Assembly: GCA_040220415.1 (NCBI GenBank)
Contig: JAVJUV010000156.1
Coordinates: forward strand, 168,521-232,520
DNA: 64,000 nucleotides
DNA from: JAVJUV01 sp040220415
GTDB taxonomy: Bacteria; Pseudomonadota; Alphaproteobacteria; Rhodobacterales; Rhodobacteraceae
Reading direction: 5' to 3'
Shown here piece by piece: positions 1-8,756 of this stretch; within the stretch, counting starts at the first letter, position 1, and every line of letters begins with the position of its first letter. Under the pieces are notes generated by a model, which was not told where the DNA came from, searched no databases, and was given only the letters and a program-made list of their open reading frames with translations. The translations under genes and the position numbers were made by a program.

Positions 1-1691
1 CCTTCATTGGCGGATCCGCCGATCAGATCTTCTGCCGACGCGATTAGCCCAACCGCGCCGATGGTGGGGGTGGGCAGGATTCCGGTGCCGTCGGTCTCGT
101 TGTAGAGCGAGACGTTGCCGGATACGATCGGCATATCCAGAGCCGCCACCGCTTCGCCGATGCCTTTGATCGCGCCCACGAACTGGCCCATGATCTCGGG
201 CTTCTGCGGATTGCCGAAGTTTAGGTTGTCCGTGGTGGCCAGCGGTCTTGCGCCGACCGCGCACAGGTTGCGATAGGCCTCGGCCACGGCCTGTTTGCCG
301 CCTTCCTTGGGATTGGCTTTCACATAGCGCGGCGTGACGTCCGAGGTGAAGGCCAGCATCTTGCCGGTGTCGTGGACGCGCACAATGCCCGCGCCAAGGC
401 CGGGGGTGCGCACGGTGTCGGCCATGACCTGACTGTCGTACTGCTCCCAGACCCACTGCTTGCGGGCGTAGTTGGGCGAACCGATGAGCGAGATCAGACC
501 CTCGATCGGATCGATTTCAAGCGTTTCGGTGAAGGGTTCCGCCGCCGGGGTTTCCACCCATGGGCGGTCGTATTCGGGCGCGGTGGAGGAGAGTTTCGAG
601 AGCGGCAGATCGGCCTTGGTCTCGTTGCCGTGCAGGATCAGGAAGCGATCTTCCGCGATGGTCTCTCCGACGATTGCGAAATCGAGGTCCCACTTGTCGA
701 AGATCGCCTTGGCCTCGTCCTCCAATTCCGGGTTCAGCACCATGAGCATCCGCTCCTGGCTCTCCGACAGCATCATTTCGTAGGCTGTCATCGCCTCTTC
801 GCGCTGGGGCACGCGGTCGAGGTTCAGTTTGATCCCAAGGCCGCCCTTGTCGCCCATTTCCACCGCCGAGCAGGTAAGTCCGGCCGCGCCCATGTCCTGG
901 ATGGAGATCACGGCGCCGGTCTTCATCAATTCGAGGCAAGCTTCCAGCAGGCGTTTTTCGGTGAATGGGTCGCCCACCTGCACGGTGGGGCGCTTCTCTT
1001 CGATCGTGTCGTCGAATTCCGCGCTGGCCATGGTCGCGCCGCCAACGCCGTCACGGCCCGTCTTGGCGCCGAGATAGACCACGGGCATACCTACGCCGCT
1101 GGCGGCCGAGTAGAAGATCTTGTCGGCATCGGCCAGGCCCGCCGCGAAGGCGTTGACAAGGCAATTCCCGTTATACGCGCGGTGGAACCGCACCTCGCCA
1201 CCGATTGTCGGCACGCCGAAGGCGTTGCCATAGCCGCCGATGCCTTCGACCACGCCCGCGACCAGGCGGCGGGTCTTCGGGTGCGACGGCTCGCCGAACG
1301 ACAGCGAATTCATTGCCGCGATGGGCCTGGCACCCATGGTGAAGACGTCGCGCAGGATGCCGCCCACGCCGGTCGCCGCACCCTGGTACGGTTCGATGTA
1401 GGACGGGTGGTTGTGGCTTTCCATCTTGAAGACTACCGCCTGACCGTCGCCGATATCTACCACACCCGCGTTCTCGCCAGGACCGCAGATCACTTGTGGA
1501 CCCGTCGAGGGAAGCGTGCGAAGCCATTTCTTCGACGACTTGTAGGAACAATGCTCGTTCCACATGGCCGAAAAGACGCCAAGTTCCGTGAACGTCGGTT
1601 CCCGGTCCAGGATGCGCAGGACTTCGGCGTATTCGTCGTCCGTAAACCCGTGCGCGGCAATGATCTCTTCGGTGATCTCTGGCTCGCTCAT
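1..1691 (-). CDS. purL: Phosphoribosylformylglycinamidine synthase subunit PurL (5' part, cut by window start)
   Basis: PurL makes FGAM from FGAR, ATP and ammonia or glutamine in purine synthesis; this separate large subunit works with PurS and PurQ. The visible N-terminal 563 residues contain WNEHCSYKSSKKWL near residue 44 and ESHNHPSYIEPYQGAATG near residue 92, both typical of the PurM-like ATP-binding folds. The visible C-terminal end is still well inside the protein, since the family is about 720-740 residues, so the rest lies to the left. The ATG at 1691 opens MSEPEITEEII, a usual alphaproteobacterial PurL start. A long open frame on the opposite strand is a GC-rich shadow. Confidence 0.97.
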   Translation of the reverse strand, partial: MSEPEITEEIIAAHGFTDDEYAEVLRILDREPTFTELGVFSAMWNEHCSYKSSKKWLRTLPSTGPQVICGPGENAGVVDIGDGQAVVFKMESHNHPSYIEPYQGAATGVGGILRDVFTMGARPIAAMNSLSFGEPSHPKTRRLVAGVVEGIGGYGNAFGVPTIGGEVRFHRAYNGNCLVNAFAAGLADADKIFYSAASGVGMPVVYLGAKTGRDGVGGATMASAEFDDTIEEKRPTVQVGDPFTEKRLLEACLELMKTGAVISIQDMGAAGLTCSAVEMGDKGGLGIKLNLDRVPQREEAMTAYEMMLSESQERMLMVLNPELEDEAKAIFDKWDLDFAIVGETIAEDRFLILHGNETKADLPLSKLSSTAPEYDRPWVETPAAEPFTETLEIDPIEGLISLIGSPNYARKQWVWEQYDSQVMADTVRTPGLGAGIVRVHDTGKMLAFTSDVTPRYVKANPKEGGKQAVAEAYRNLCAVGARPLATTDNLNFGNPQKPEIMGQFVGAIKGIGEAVAALDMPIVSGNVSLYNETDGTGILPTPTIGAVGLIASAEDLIGGSANE

Positions 1692-1761
1692 GCCCGTCCC
1701 CTCTGGCGTCGGCGGTGTCATAGAAGACAGGGCAGGCGAGGGAAAGGGGCAAAGGACCGCG

Positions 1762-2451
1762 TCAGGCACGGAACACTAGGTTCCAGTCACTCTCTTTCCA
1801 GACAAATCCCAGTTCTGGAAGGGCGCGCAAGACCGCTGGGATATGGGCTGCGCCATAGACGACGGCAATACGAACTCTGTCTTGCCCTGCCCGAACGGTT
1901 TCGGTCAGCGATTCCACCAGTCGGTCGTCCCGGGCCGCCAGAAGCGCGTGATCCAGCGCGGCGGCTTCCGGGGACCAACCGAGAATCTGGTCGCGCGAGG
2001 CGAGATCGTCCATCTCCAGCCGCCGGGACAGTTTTTCCAGATCGGGTTTGATGAAAAGCGAGAGCCCGATCAGCGGTGCCCCGAGGGTCATGGCCATCCG
2101 GGTCGCGATGGGCGCCTCGGCCCAAAGCCGGTGGAATTCCGCGGTAGACAAATCCGCTTGGATACGGCGGACGTGTCCTTTCGCGGGCGTCGCCTTGGTC
2201 TGCAAGACCAGCGGACCGCCCCGGCGGACCATCCAGCGATAGCTTCGCGTCAGCCGCTTCACGACGGGCGAGGATATGCCTTCGGTCAACGCGATGTCAT
2301 GCTCTTCGAATGCCGAGTAGAATACCGCGGCGTAAAACGACACCTCGGCCGCATGCACCATCGGAAAGAGCGTCACGACCATCCCCGTACTGTTCTCGTA
2401 CGTGATCTTTGCGGCGCGAAGACCGTAGAGCGATGCTTCCAGAATCTGCAC
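1762..2451 (-). CDS. TraB/GumN-like protein of unknown function
   Basis: A 229-residue protein beginning at a GTG codon. It shows FPMVHAAE near residue 31 followed by a hydrophobic stretch and LTEG, then near the C-terminus VVYGAAHIPAVLRAL. This spaced pattern (VH.A near the start, .EG after it, and a late GA.H motif) resembles the TraB/GumN/PrgY superfamily, proposed metal-dependent proteases related to Tiki. The middle part is poorly conserved and may carry a weak membrane segment. It lies convergent with nothing and is divergent from the DUF2238 membrane protein, with about 86 bp between the starts. The family call is by motif only; the substrate is unknown. Confidence 0.6.
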   Translation of the reverse strand: MQILEASLYGLRAAKITYENSTGMVVTLFPMVHAAEVSFYAAVFYSAFEEHDIALTEGISSPVVKRLTRSYRWMVRRGGPLVLQTKATPAKGHVRRIQADLSTAEFHRLWAEAPIATRMAMTLGAPLIGLSLFIKPDLEKLSRRLEMDDLASRDQILGWSPEAAALDHALLAARDDRLVESLTETVRAGQDRVRIAVVYGAAHIPAVLRALPELGFVWKESDWNLVFRA

Positions 2452-2537
2452 TTTCGGATTTGTGCAGCGCGCGGGTGATCAGTCCATAAACACTAGAAAC
2501 CCTTGCGTAATCTGTGGCTTTCGGGCCAAATGTCAGC

Positions 2538-3149
2538 ATGCCTGATATCGCTCCGACCAAGGCCGAGAAGGCCGTAGGCGTCTTCACCGTGATCTATGTT
2601 TTGGGGTTCACGGGATGGTTTCTGTCGAGCGGGAATTTCGAGTTCATCGTCTATATCGGCACGATGCTGGTCCTGATCGCCCTGGTCGCTTTGACACTGC
2701 GCAAGGCCGAATATCCCGCGGTAATGCTCTGGGCCCTGTCGGCCTGGGGACTATTGCACATGGCAGGAGGCAGCGTGCCGGTGGACGGGTCGGCTCTTTA
2801 TAACCTGCACTTGGTTCGGTTTGTCGAGACGGACCAGTACTTCATCCTGAAATACGACCAGTTCGTGCATGCCTATGGCTTCGGCGTGACGGCTTGGCTG
2901 CTGCATCACCTGCTGCTGCGACATTACCCTGACACCCGGGGCCACGCGACAGCCTATGTCTATCCGGTGCTGGGTTCGATGGGACTGGGGTCGCTGAATG
3001 AGATGATCGAGTTCTCGGCGGTGCTGATTGTGCCGGACACGAATGTGGGCGGGTACTACAACACGGCCTTGGACCTCTGCTTCAACGCACTCGGCGCCGT
3101 CATTGCGATGGCGTTGATCCGTGTCGCGAAAAAGCGGCGGTTAACGTAA
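2538..3149 (+). CDS. DUF2238 (YjdF-like) integral membrane protein
   Basis: A roughly 203-residue protein with about six hydrophobic segments. The family signature is visible: LLHMAGGSVPV in the middle, KYDQFVHAYGFG, and LGSLNEMIEFSAV, in which the acidic and histidine residues sit in membrane segments. This matches DUF2238/YjdF inner-membrane proteins, whose function is not established. Two starts are possible, GTG at 2514 and ATG at 2538; I prefer the ATG, which gives MPDIAPTKAEK. Neither has a clear ribosome site. The 3' end overlaps the end of the convergent YdeI-like gene by 9 bp. Confidence 0.75.
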   Translation: MPDIAPTKAEKAVGVFTVIYVLGFTGWFLSSGNFEFIVYIGTMLVLIALVALTLRKAEYPAVMLWALSAWGLLHMAGGSVPVDGSALYNLHLVRFVETDQYFILKYDQFVHAYGFGVTAWLLHHLLLRHYPDTRGHATAYVYPVLGSMGLGSLNEMIEFSAVLIVPDTNVGGYYNTALDLCFNALGAVIAMALIRVAKKRRLT

Positions 3150-3710
3150 GCCACCGTTCTTCAGATTGTTACGAACGGCTTCGGCGCAATCGGCGATTCG
3201 CTTTTCTCGCGTCGGCGCCGTTTTTGCCCACTTGATCTTTTCCAGCCACGCGCGCTTTACGGAACGGCTCCAACCGTTCCAATTCTGACGCGCGTCACCA
3301 AGCGCATCGGCAAGATCTGCCGGCACATCAAGCCGTTCGACATCGTCCAGAAATGACCATGTCCCGTTGGCCTGCGCCGCCGCGACCTTGGCCTCGCCGG
3401 CGAGCTGCATCAAACCAGCCGCACGCATCCGACCGACAATCTCTTTGTTCACGGCTAACCACGCCGAAGTTACCTTGCGGGGCGATATCAGATGTTTCAT
3501 GCGCGCGTCATCGACGGACCGGACCGAGCTGTCTATCCAACCCCAGCAAATCAGTTCCTCGACAACCTCAACGAAAGGCAGGTGGTCGGGATGCGACTTC
3601 TTGAAGGTCACCAGCCAGACCGATCCCGCGTCCGCGTGATGTCTCGCGAGCCAGTCGCGCAACGCCTCGCGGTTGCGAACTTCGATTTGGGGCGCATCCG
3701 AAGCGATCAC
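3141..3710 (-). CDS. YdeI/OmdA-family protein
   Basis: A 189-residue cytoplasmic protein with the YdeI hallmark ELICWGWIDSSVR near residue 52 and the following basic segment LISPRKVTSAWLAVNK. The C-terminal half has the alternating Trp/Lys pattern WNGWSRSVKRAWLEKIKWAKT seen in YdeI/OmpD-associated proteins, with a basic tail (EKRIADCAEAVRNN). Its role is poorly defined; links to envelope stress and peptide resistance are reported for some members. The GTG start shares bases with the TGA stop of the upstream ACT-domain gene (GTGA overlap), so the two are translationally coupled. Confidence 0.8.
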   Translation of the reverse strand: MIASDAPQIEVRNREALRDWLARHHADAGSVWLVTFKKSHPDHLPFVEVVEELICWGWIDSSVRSVDDARMKHLISPRKVTSAWLAVNKEIVGRMRAAGLMQLAGEAKVAAAQANGTWSFLDDVERLDVPADLADALGDARQNWNGWSRSVKRAWLEKIKWAKTAPTREKRIADCAEAVRNNLKNGGLR

Positions 3711-4114
3711 ACGTTTTCCAGATCGTTGCGCGCCTTTTCCTGCAGGCGCCGAAGCGTCTCGACTGCGGTGTCGGCCATTCCCGCCGGCACGAATACATGG
3801 TCGTGCTGGGTGGCGGCGACGACGTTTGCCGGAATTTTCTCTTTTGCCAACGCCTTGGCGACGGCGGCTGTAAGCCCCACCCCCTCGACCGAGGAATAGA
3901 CCATCAGCGTAATTTGCTTCATTGGCGTCTCGTAAGAGAGACCTAGCCGGTCGGCTTCGCTCTTGGGAAGGATAAGAGACAGGCCCTCATCCTCGATGAA
4001 CGTTCCCCGCGCGACCTTCATCGCGTCGGTGACATCGTGGTTGTGGATGACGGAACAGAAAACGAAAGTCCCGGTCTGCAGGACCGGCGTCATGTTCGCA
4101 ATCATCTTGCGCAT
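3707..4114 (-). CDS. ACT-domain protein (DUF2241-like)
   Basis: About 135 residues. After a short lead it reads MTPVLQTGTFVFCSV, then ISLILPKS-like and ITLMVYSSVEGVGLTAAVAKAL, two beta-alpha-beta units of the ACT type, ending in a helix. Such stand-alone ACT proteins probably bind small ligands, but no ligand is known here. The open frame extends upstream to 4207 without a ribosome site; ATGs at 4114 and 4105 lie next to AAAGGG, so the start is uncertain by a few codons. It is first in a two-gene unit with the YdeI-like gene. Confidence 0.75.
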   Translation of the reverse strand: MRKMIANMTPVLQTGTFVFCSVIHNHDVTDAMKVARGTFIEDEGLSLILPKSEADRLGLSYETPMKQITLMVYSSVEGVGLTAAVAKALAKEKIPANVVAATQHDHVFVPAGMADTAVETLRRLQEKARNDLENV

Positions 4115-4274
4115 ACCCTTTACGGGACGGGTGCCTGTAAACGCCATGTGAAATACCGTTTTTGTATCAACGATATAGGATCGCCCCTGAGCCTGTTTGG
4201 CAAGCATCGGTTTGAGAGGTTGGGCTTATTGGCCGGAACTTGCCATGACTTTGTCATCAGGAAAGTCCGGAACT

Positions 4275-5192
4275 TCAGGCTTGTCGAGGATGCCGCCCAG
4301 CGCAGCCAGAGCTCCTCGTTTCCACTTCGATGGTTGCGTGGCCGATACCAAAACGGTCCGAAAGAATCGCTTTCAGGTCAGACACGACCTCGGGTGCGCG
4401 GGGCAAGGCGGTTTCGGACAGTATCACGTGGGCTTCGACGGAACATCGGTGTTCGTCGATCTGCCAGAGGTGTAGGTGGTGCACATCCTCGATATCCGTG
4501 TGTTCCAGGAAGGCATTCCGTACCTCCTCTCGGTCGGGGTTGTCAGGCGCGCCAAGCATAAGAATATGGATTGTAGGACGCATGTCGGACAGCGCGTGCC
4601 AAAGGATATAGGCTGAGATGCCCAGAGTGGCGATCGGATCGAGAAGTCGCCAGTCATAAAGCAGGATCAGCGTGCCGACGATAATAACCGCAACCGATCC
4701 CAGCGCGTCGGCCACGTTGTGCAGGAAGGCAGCGCGGATGTTCAGGCTGTTCCTTGAAAGTCGGTAGGTCAGGGCGACCGTCACCGTGTCGACGATCAGC
4801 GCGAAACCGGCGACCCAAATCACGATCCAACCGTCCACGCCAGGTGGGTCGGCAAGCCGCATGATCCCCTCGGCGGCGAGATAGAGCGCGATCAGGATCA
4901 ACGTTGTCAGGTTGATAAGGGCTGCGACAAGCTCGGCTCGGTCCCAGCCGAAGGTCATTGTGCTGTCCGCCTTTCGCCGCGAGATGCGGCGTGCGGCGAC
5001 AGCAAGAAGGAGCGACATTGCATCCGAGAAGTTGTGGATGGCGTCCGCAATCAACGCGAGCGATCCCGAAACGATACCTCCGACGATCTGAACCACCGTC
5101 AGAAGCAGGTTCACGGCAACGGCTGCCGACAACTTCCCGTCGCCAGCGTGCGAGTGACTGTGTCCGTGGTGGTGATCGTGACCGGGGGGCAT
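4275..5192 (-). CDS. Cation diffusion facilitator (zinc/divalent metal exporter, CzcD/ZitB type)
   Basis: An inner-membrane metal/proton antiporter of about 305 residues. The N-terminus is histidine-rich (HDHHHGHSHSHAG), likely a metal-sensing or delivery tail. Six membrane segments follow. The transport-site signatures are present: D50, H53 and D57 in LIADAIHNFSD, and a second HNVADALGSV further on. A cytoplasmic C-terminal domain (residues about 220-295) has VHHLHLWQIDEH and VEAHVIL as in YiiP-like dimers. The ATG at 5192 is preferred because it leaves only a short gap after the polA stop codon; the upstream extension would overlap polA. It probably follows polA in one transcript. Confidence 0.93.
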   Translation of the reverse strand: MPPGHDHHHGHSHSHAGDGKLSAAVAVNLLLTVVQIVGGIVSGSLALIADAIHNFSDAMSLLLAVAARRISRRKADSTMTFGWDRAELVAALINLTTLILIALYLAAEGIMRLADPPGVDGWIVIWVAGFALIVDTVTVALTYRLSRNSLNIRAAFLHNVADALGSVAVIIVGTLILLYDWRLLDPIATLGISAYILWHALSDMRPTIHILMLGAPDNPDREEVRNAFLEHTDIEDVHHLHLWQIDEHRCSVEAHVILSETALPRAPEVVSDLKAILSDRFGIGHATIEVETRSSGCAGRHPRQA

Positions 5193-5199
5193 TGCCGAG

Positions 5200-8004
5200 C
5201 TAGTGAGCCTCGGCCCAGTTGGCGCCCTTGCCGGCATCGACAATCAGTGGGACATCCAGCTTGACCACTGGCATTGCGGCGCCCTCCATGATCTCTTTTG
5301 CCACGCCGATCAGGTCCTCGACCGAGTTGTCTTCAACCTCGAAGAGCAATTCGTCGTGCACCTGAAGAAGCATCTTCGCGGGCAGGTGGGCAATGGCTTG
5401 GGGCATCCGGATCATTGCGCGTCGGATGATGTCGGCGGCCGTGCCCTGGATCGGCGCGTTGATCGCGGCGCGTCGGGCGAAGCCCGCTGTCGGACCCTTG
5501 GCGTTGATCTCGGGCGTGTTGATCTTCCGTCCAAACATCGTCTGAACGTATCCGTTTTCTTTGGCGAACGCAGTTGTTTCGTCCATGTAGGCGCGGATGC
5601 CGGGGAACCGCTCGAAGTACCGATCGATGAAGCCTTGTGCCTCATCACGCGGGATTCGGAGGTTGCGGGCAAGGCCGAACCCGCTAATCCCGTAGATAAC
5701 GCCGAAGTTGATCGCCTTCGCCTGACGCCGGACGTCGGGAGTCATTTCCTTGAGTGGCACATTGAACATCTCGGAGGCCGTAGCCGCATGAATGTCCTGA
5801 CCTTCGCGAAAGGCTTCCCTCAGCGCGGGAATATCGGCGATATGGGCGAGGATGCGCAGTTCGATCTGAGAGTAATCAAGACTTACCAGCGTATGACCTG
5901 CGGTCGAGACGAAGGCCTCGCGGATGCGGCGGCCTTCATCTGTTCGGACCGGAATGTTCTGCAGGTTCGGATCGGTCGAAGCCAAACGTCCGGTATTCGC
6001 ACCGGCGATCGAGTAAGAGGTGTGGACCCGTCCGGTGTCCTTGTTGATGTGGTCCTGAAGCGCGTCGGTGTATGTGGATTTCAGCTTCTGAAGCTGGCGC
6101 CAGTCAAGGATGCGGGCAGGTAGGTCATGCTCGGTGGCCAGATCCTCCAGCACATCGGCCGGGGTGGAGTACTTGCCTGTTTTTCCCTTCTTGCCGCCGG
6201 CAAGGCTCATCTTGTCAAAGAGGATTTCGCCCACCTGCGCCGGACTGCCGACGTTGAACTTCTCGCCGGCCAGTTCGTGTATCTCGTCTTCGAGTTGTGC
6301 CATTTTCTGGGCGAAGGCGTTCGACATGCGTGAAAGCACGCCCTTGTCTACCTTGATCCCGGCCATTTCCATCTCGGCCAATACGGGCACCAGCGGTCGC
6401 TCGAGTGTTTCGTAGACTGTCGTTACCCGAGCTTGGTGGAGTTGCGGCTTGAAAGTCTGCCAAAGGCGCAACGTGATGTCGGCGTCTTCGGCAGCGTATT
6501 TCACCGCCTCATCAACATCGACGCGATCAAAGGTGATCTGAGTCTTGCCGCTTCCGAGGAGGGATTTGATCTGGATGGGGTTATGGCCGAGATAGCGTTC
6601 GGATAAGGCATCCATCCCGTGGCTGTGCAGGCCCGCGTTCATTGCGTAGCTCATCAGCATCGTGTCGTCGATCGGCGCGACATCGATACCGTATCGCGCG
6701 AAGATCTTAGCATCGTACTTCATGTTCTGCCCGATCTTCAGAACACTCGGGTCTTCGAGAAGTGGTTTCAGCGACGCCAACGCTTCATCCAGAGGAATCT
6801 GGCCCGCGACCAGATCGTCCGACCCGAACAGGTCGTCGGATGCGCCCGACTTGTGGATGAGAGGAATGTAGCAGGCGTAACCCGGTTCGACCGACAGCGA
6901 GATTCCGACCAGTTCAGCCGTCATCTCGTTCAGCCCTGTGGTTTCGGTATCGACGGCCACGTAGCCCCGCGCACGAGCTCTTTCGATCCAGATTCCAAGC
7001 GCAGCGGTATCGTTTACCTTCTCGTAAAGCGACGCATCAAAGGGGATCGCTTCAAGCGCCTCGGATTCGGCCGCTTCCGCGCCGCCGGGATCGTTATCGG
7101 TTATGACCGGGGGCTCGACCCCCAACGCTTCAGCGATCCTGCGTGTAACTGTGCGGAATTCCATCTTGGCGAGGAATTCCAACAGGTCTTCGGCGACCGG
7201 TTCCTTCAGTTCCAGACTGTCCAGATCGTAGTCAAGGTTCATCTGGCAGTCGAGTGTGACCAGCCTTTTTGACAGCCGGATCAGGTCGGCGTTCTCGATC
7301 AGCGCCTCGCGGCGCTTGGGTTGTTTGATCTCGCCAGCGCGTTGCAGAAGCGTTTCCAGGTCGCCGTACTCATTGATGAGGAGAGCGGCCGTCTTGATTC
7401 CGATCCCCGGTGCACCGGGAATGTTGTCGACGCTGTCGCCAGCCAGCGCCTGAACGTCGACGACTTTCTCGGGCGGCACGCCGAACTTGGCTTCGACGCC
7501 TTCGCGGTCGATGCGAGCGTTCTTCATGGCGTCGAACATCTCGACTCCATCGCCGACGAGTTGCATCAGGTCCTTGTCGGAGGATACGATCGTCACTCGC
7601 CCCCCCGCATCGCGCGCCTTGCAGGCGAGCGTTGCGATAATGTCGTCGGCTTCGAACCCTTCCTGCTCGAGGCAGGCGATGTTGAAGGCGCGGGTTGCTT
7701 CGCGCGTAAGCGGGATTTGCGGCCGCAGGTCCTCGGGCATCTCGACGCGGTTGGCTTTGTAGAGATCGTAAAGGTTATTCCTGAAAGTGTGCGACCCCTT
7801 GTCGAACACGACTGCCACGTGGGTCGGCGCGTCATCGCCTTTATTGTCCTCGACCATTTTCCAGATCATGTTGACAAACCCCGAAACCGCTCCGACCGGC
7901 AGGCCGTCGGATTTGCGGGTGAGCGGCGGCAGCGCGTGATAAGCGCGGAAGATGAAAGCCGAGCCATCAATCAGGCTCAGGTGGTGTCCTTTTCCGAATG
8001 GCAT
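5200..8004 (-). CDS. polA: DNA polymerase I
   Basis: A 934-residue repair and Okazaki-fragment polymerase with all three domains. Residues about 1-290 are the 5'-3' exonuclease (LSLIDGSAFIFRAYHAL, then the H3TH region GAPGIGIKTAALLINEYG). The 3'-5' proofreading domain has an intact DTETTGL. The polymerase domain has motif A (SLDYSQIELRILAH), motif B (RRQAKAINFGVIYG) and motif C (LLQVHDELLFE). An in-frame upstream ATG exists at 8043, but the ATG at 8004 has GGGAG about 8 bp before it and begins MPFGKGHHLSLIDGSAF, so I use that. Confidence 0.98.
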   Translation of the reverse strand: MPFGKGHHLSLIDGSAFIFRAYHALPPLTRKSDGLPVGAVSGFVNMIWKMVEDNKGDDAPTHVAVVFDKGSHTFRNNLYDLYKANRVEMPEDLRPQIPLTREATRAFNIACLEQEGFEADDIIATLACKARDAGGRVTIVSSDKDLMQLVGDGVEMFDAMKNARIDREGVEAKFGVPPEKVVDVQALAGDSVDNIPGAPGIGIKTAALLINEYGDLETLLQRAGEIKQPKRREALIENADLIRLSKRLVTLDCQMNLDYDLDSLELKEPVAEDLLEFLAKMEFRTVTRRIAEALGVEPPVITDNDPGGAEAAESEALEAIPFDASLYEKVNDTAALGIWIERARARGYVAVDTETTGLNEMTAELVGISLSVEPGYACYIPLIHKSGASDDLFGSDDLVAGQIPLDEALASLKPLLEDPSVLKIGQNMKYDAKIFARYGIDVAPIDDTMLMSYAMNAGLHSHGMDALSERYLGHNPIQIKSLLGSGKTQITFDRVDVDEAVKYAAEDADITLRLWQTFKPQLHQARVTTVYETLERPLVPVLAEMEMAGIKVDKGVLSRMSNAFAQKMAQLEDEIHELAGEKFNVGSPAQVGEILFDKMSLAGGKKGKTGKYSTPADVLEDLATEHDLPARILDWRQLQKLKSTYTDALQDHINKDTGRVHTSYSIAGANTGRLASTDPNLQNIPVRTDEGRRIREAFVSTAGHTLVSLDYSQIELRILAHIADIPALREAFREGQDIHAATASEMFNVPLKEMTPDVRRQAKAINFGVIYGISGFGLARNLRIPRDEAQGFIDRYFERFPGIRAYMDETTAFAKENGYVQTMFGRKINTPEINAKGPTAGFARRAAINAPIQGTAADIIRRAMIRMPQAIAHLPAKMLLQVHDELLFEVEDNSVEDLIGVAKEIMEGAAMPVVKLDVPLIVDAGKGANWAEAH

Positions 8005-8101
8005 GGGTCGGTCTCCCGCGTGGTTGCTGGACCGTGATGCCATGATTGATCTCCGACCGCCAGAGAACCCATGGGCTCTCTGGCTTTGGCGGTGCCGGTC
8101 G

Positions 8102-8449
8102 TCAGGGGCGCCCCGGTACGAACAGTGACAAAATGCAGGCGATGATGATCAAGGTTCCGCAGACGAGTGCGTTTACTACGGCCGTCTGCGACGATGCGAA
8201 GCCAGCGTACCATGGTGCCCCAAGTACCCCGACACCCAGCATGATGCCGCTCCAATCCTGCCAGCTTTCGTATTCCAGATACTCAATCAGCACGACGCCG
8301 AGAGTTATGAAGCCCCCGACGACGAACGTCCATGCGCCCGGCAGAACTGCATGCTCGGTCGATCCCGAAAGCGAGTTGAGATATGGTGACGCGATCATCC
8401 AGGTACCGGTCAGTGCCAGAAGCCACTGTGCCGGATGTTTGCGATACAT
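8102..8449 (-). CDS. Small membrane protein with SPW-like repeats
   Basis: A 115-residue protein with four predicted membrane segments. It has the pattern ASPYLNSLSG near residue 20 and LGVGVLGAPWYAGF near residue 73, which resembles the SPW repeat (a Ser/Ala-Pro-Trp turn between helices) of small integral membrane proteins found in alphaproteobacteria. Function is unknown. It lies upstream of polA on the same strand with about 97 bp between them, and 21 bp after the end of a tiny possible reading frame. Confidence 0.6.
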   Translation of the reverse strand: MYRKHPAQWLLALTGTWMIASPYLNSLSGSTEHAVLPGAWTFVVGGFITLGVVLIEYLEYESWQDWSGIMLGVGVLGAPWYAGFASSQTAVVNALVCGTLIIIACILSLFVPGRP

Positions 8450-8470
8450 GATTGTCTATCCGTTTTGCAT

Positions 8471-8614
8471 TTATGCCGGTATGGCCGCGCGCCAAAGAGA
8501 CGTGGGTTTGGAGTAACCCTGTCGCGACTCGACAACATCGTCGCCTGTAAGGATAAAAAATGCGGGAACGACAATGTGGGAAGGGATAATTGCAGCAACT
8601 GCAACTCGCCTCAT
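8471..8614 (-). CDS. Possible 47-residue small protein with a hydrophobic N-terminus
   Basis: The ATG at 8614 has GGAG six bases upstream and opens MRRVAVAAIIPSHIVVPAFF, a positively charged start followed by about 18 hydrophobic residues, which would suit a signal or membrane anchor; the rest is polar. It ends 21 bp before the SPW-like gene on the same strand. I recognise no family. It may be chance: the stretch from 8450 to 8756 otherwise holds no convincing gene. Confidence 0.28.
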   Translation of the reverse strand: MRRVAVAAIIPSHIVVPAFFILTGDDVVESRQGYSKPTSLWRAAIPA

Positions 8615-8756
8615 GCTAGTCTCCATCCGAATACGCGGACTGGTTTCGGCGCCGCGCATGATGAGAGATCACGTCGTCGCAATAGGCTTTCAAGCCCTAC
8701 CAACGATCACTTCGCGTGTTACAGCGGAGATCCGCGCCACTTCCTTGCTGCCGTGG

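Noticed and set aside
372..2051. Long + strand open frame opposite purL
   Set aside because: Antisense shadow of purL; low-complexity Arg/His-rich translation and no ribosome site.
5203..8037. Several + strand frames opposite polA
   Set aside because: All are shadows of polA.
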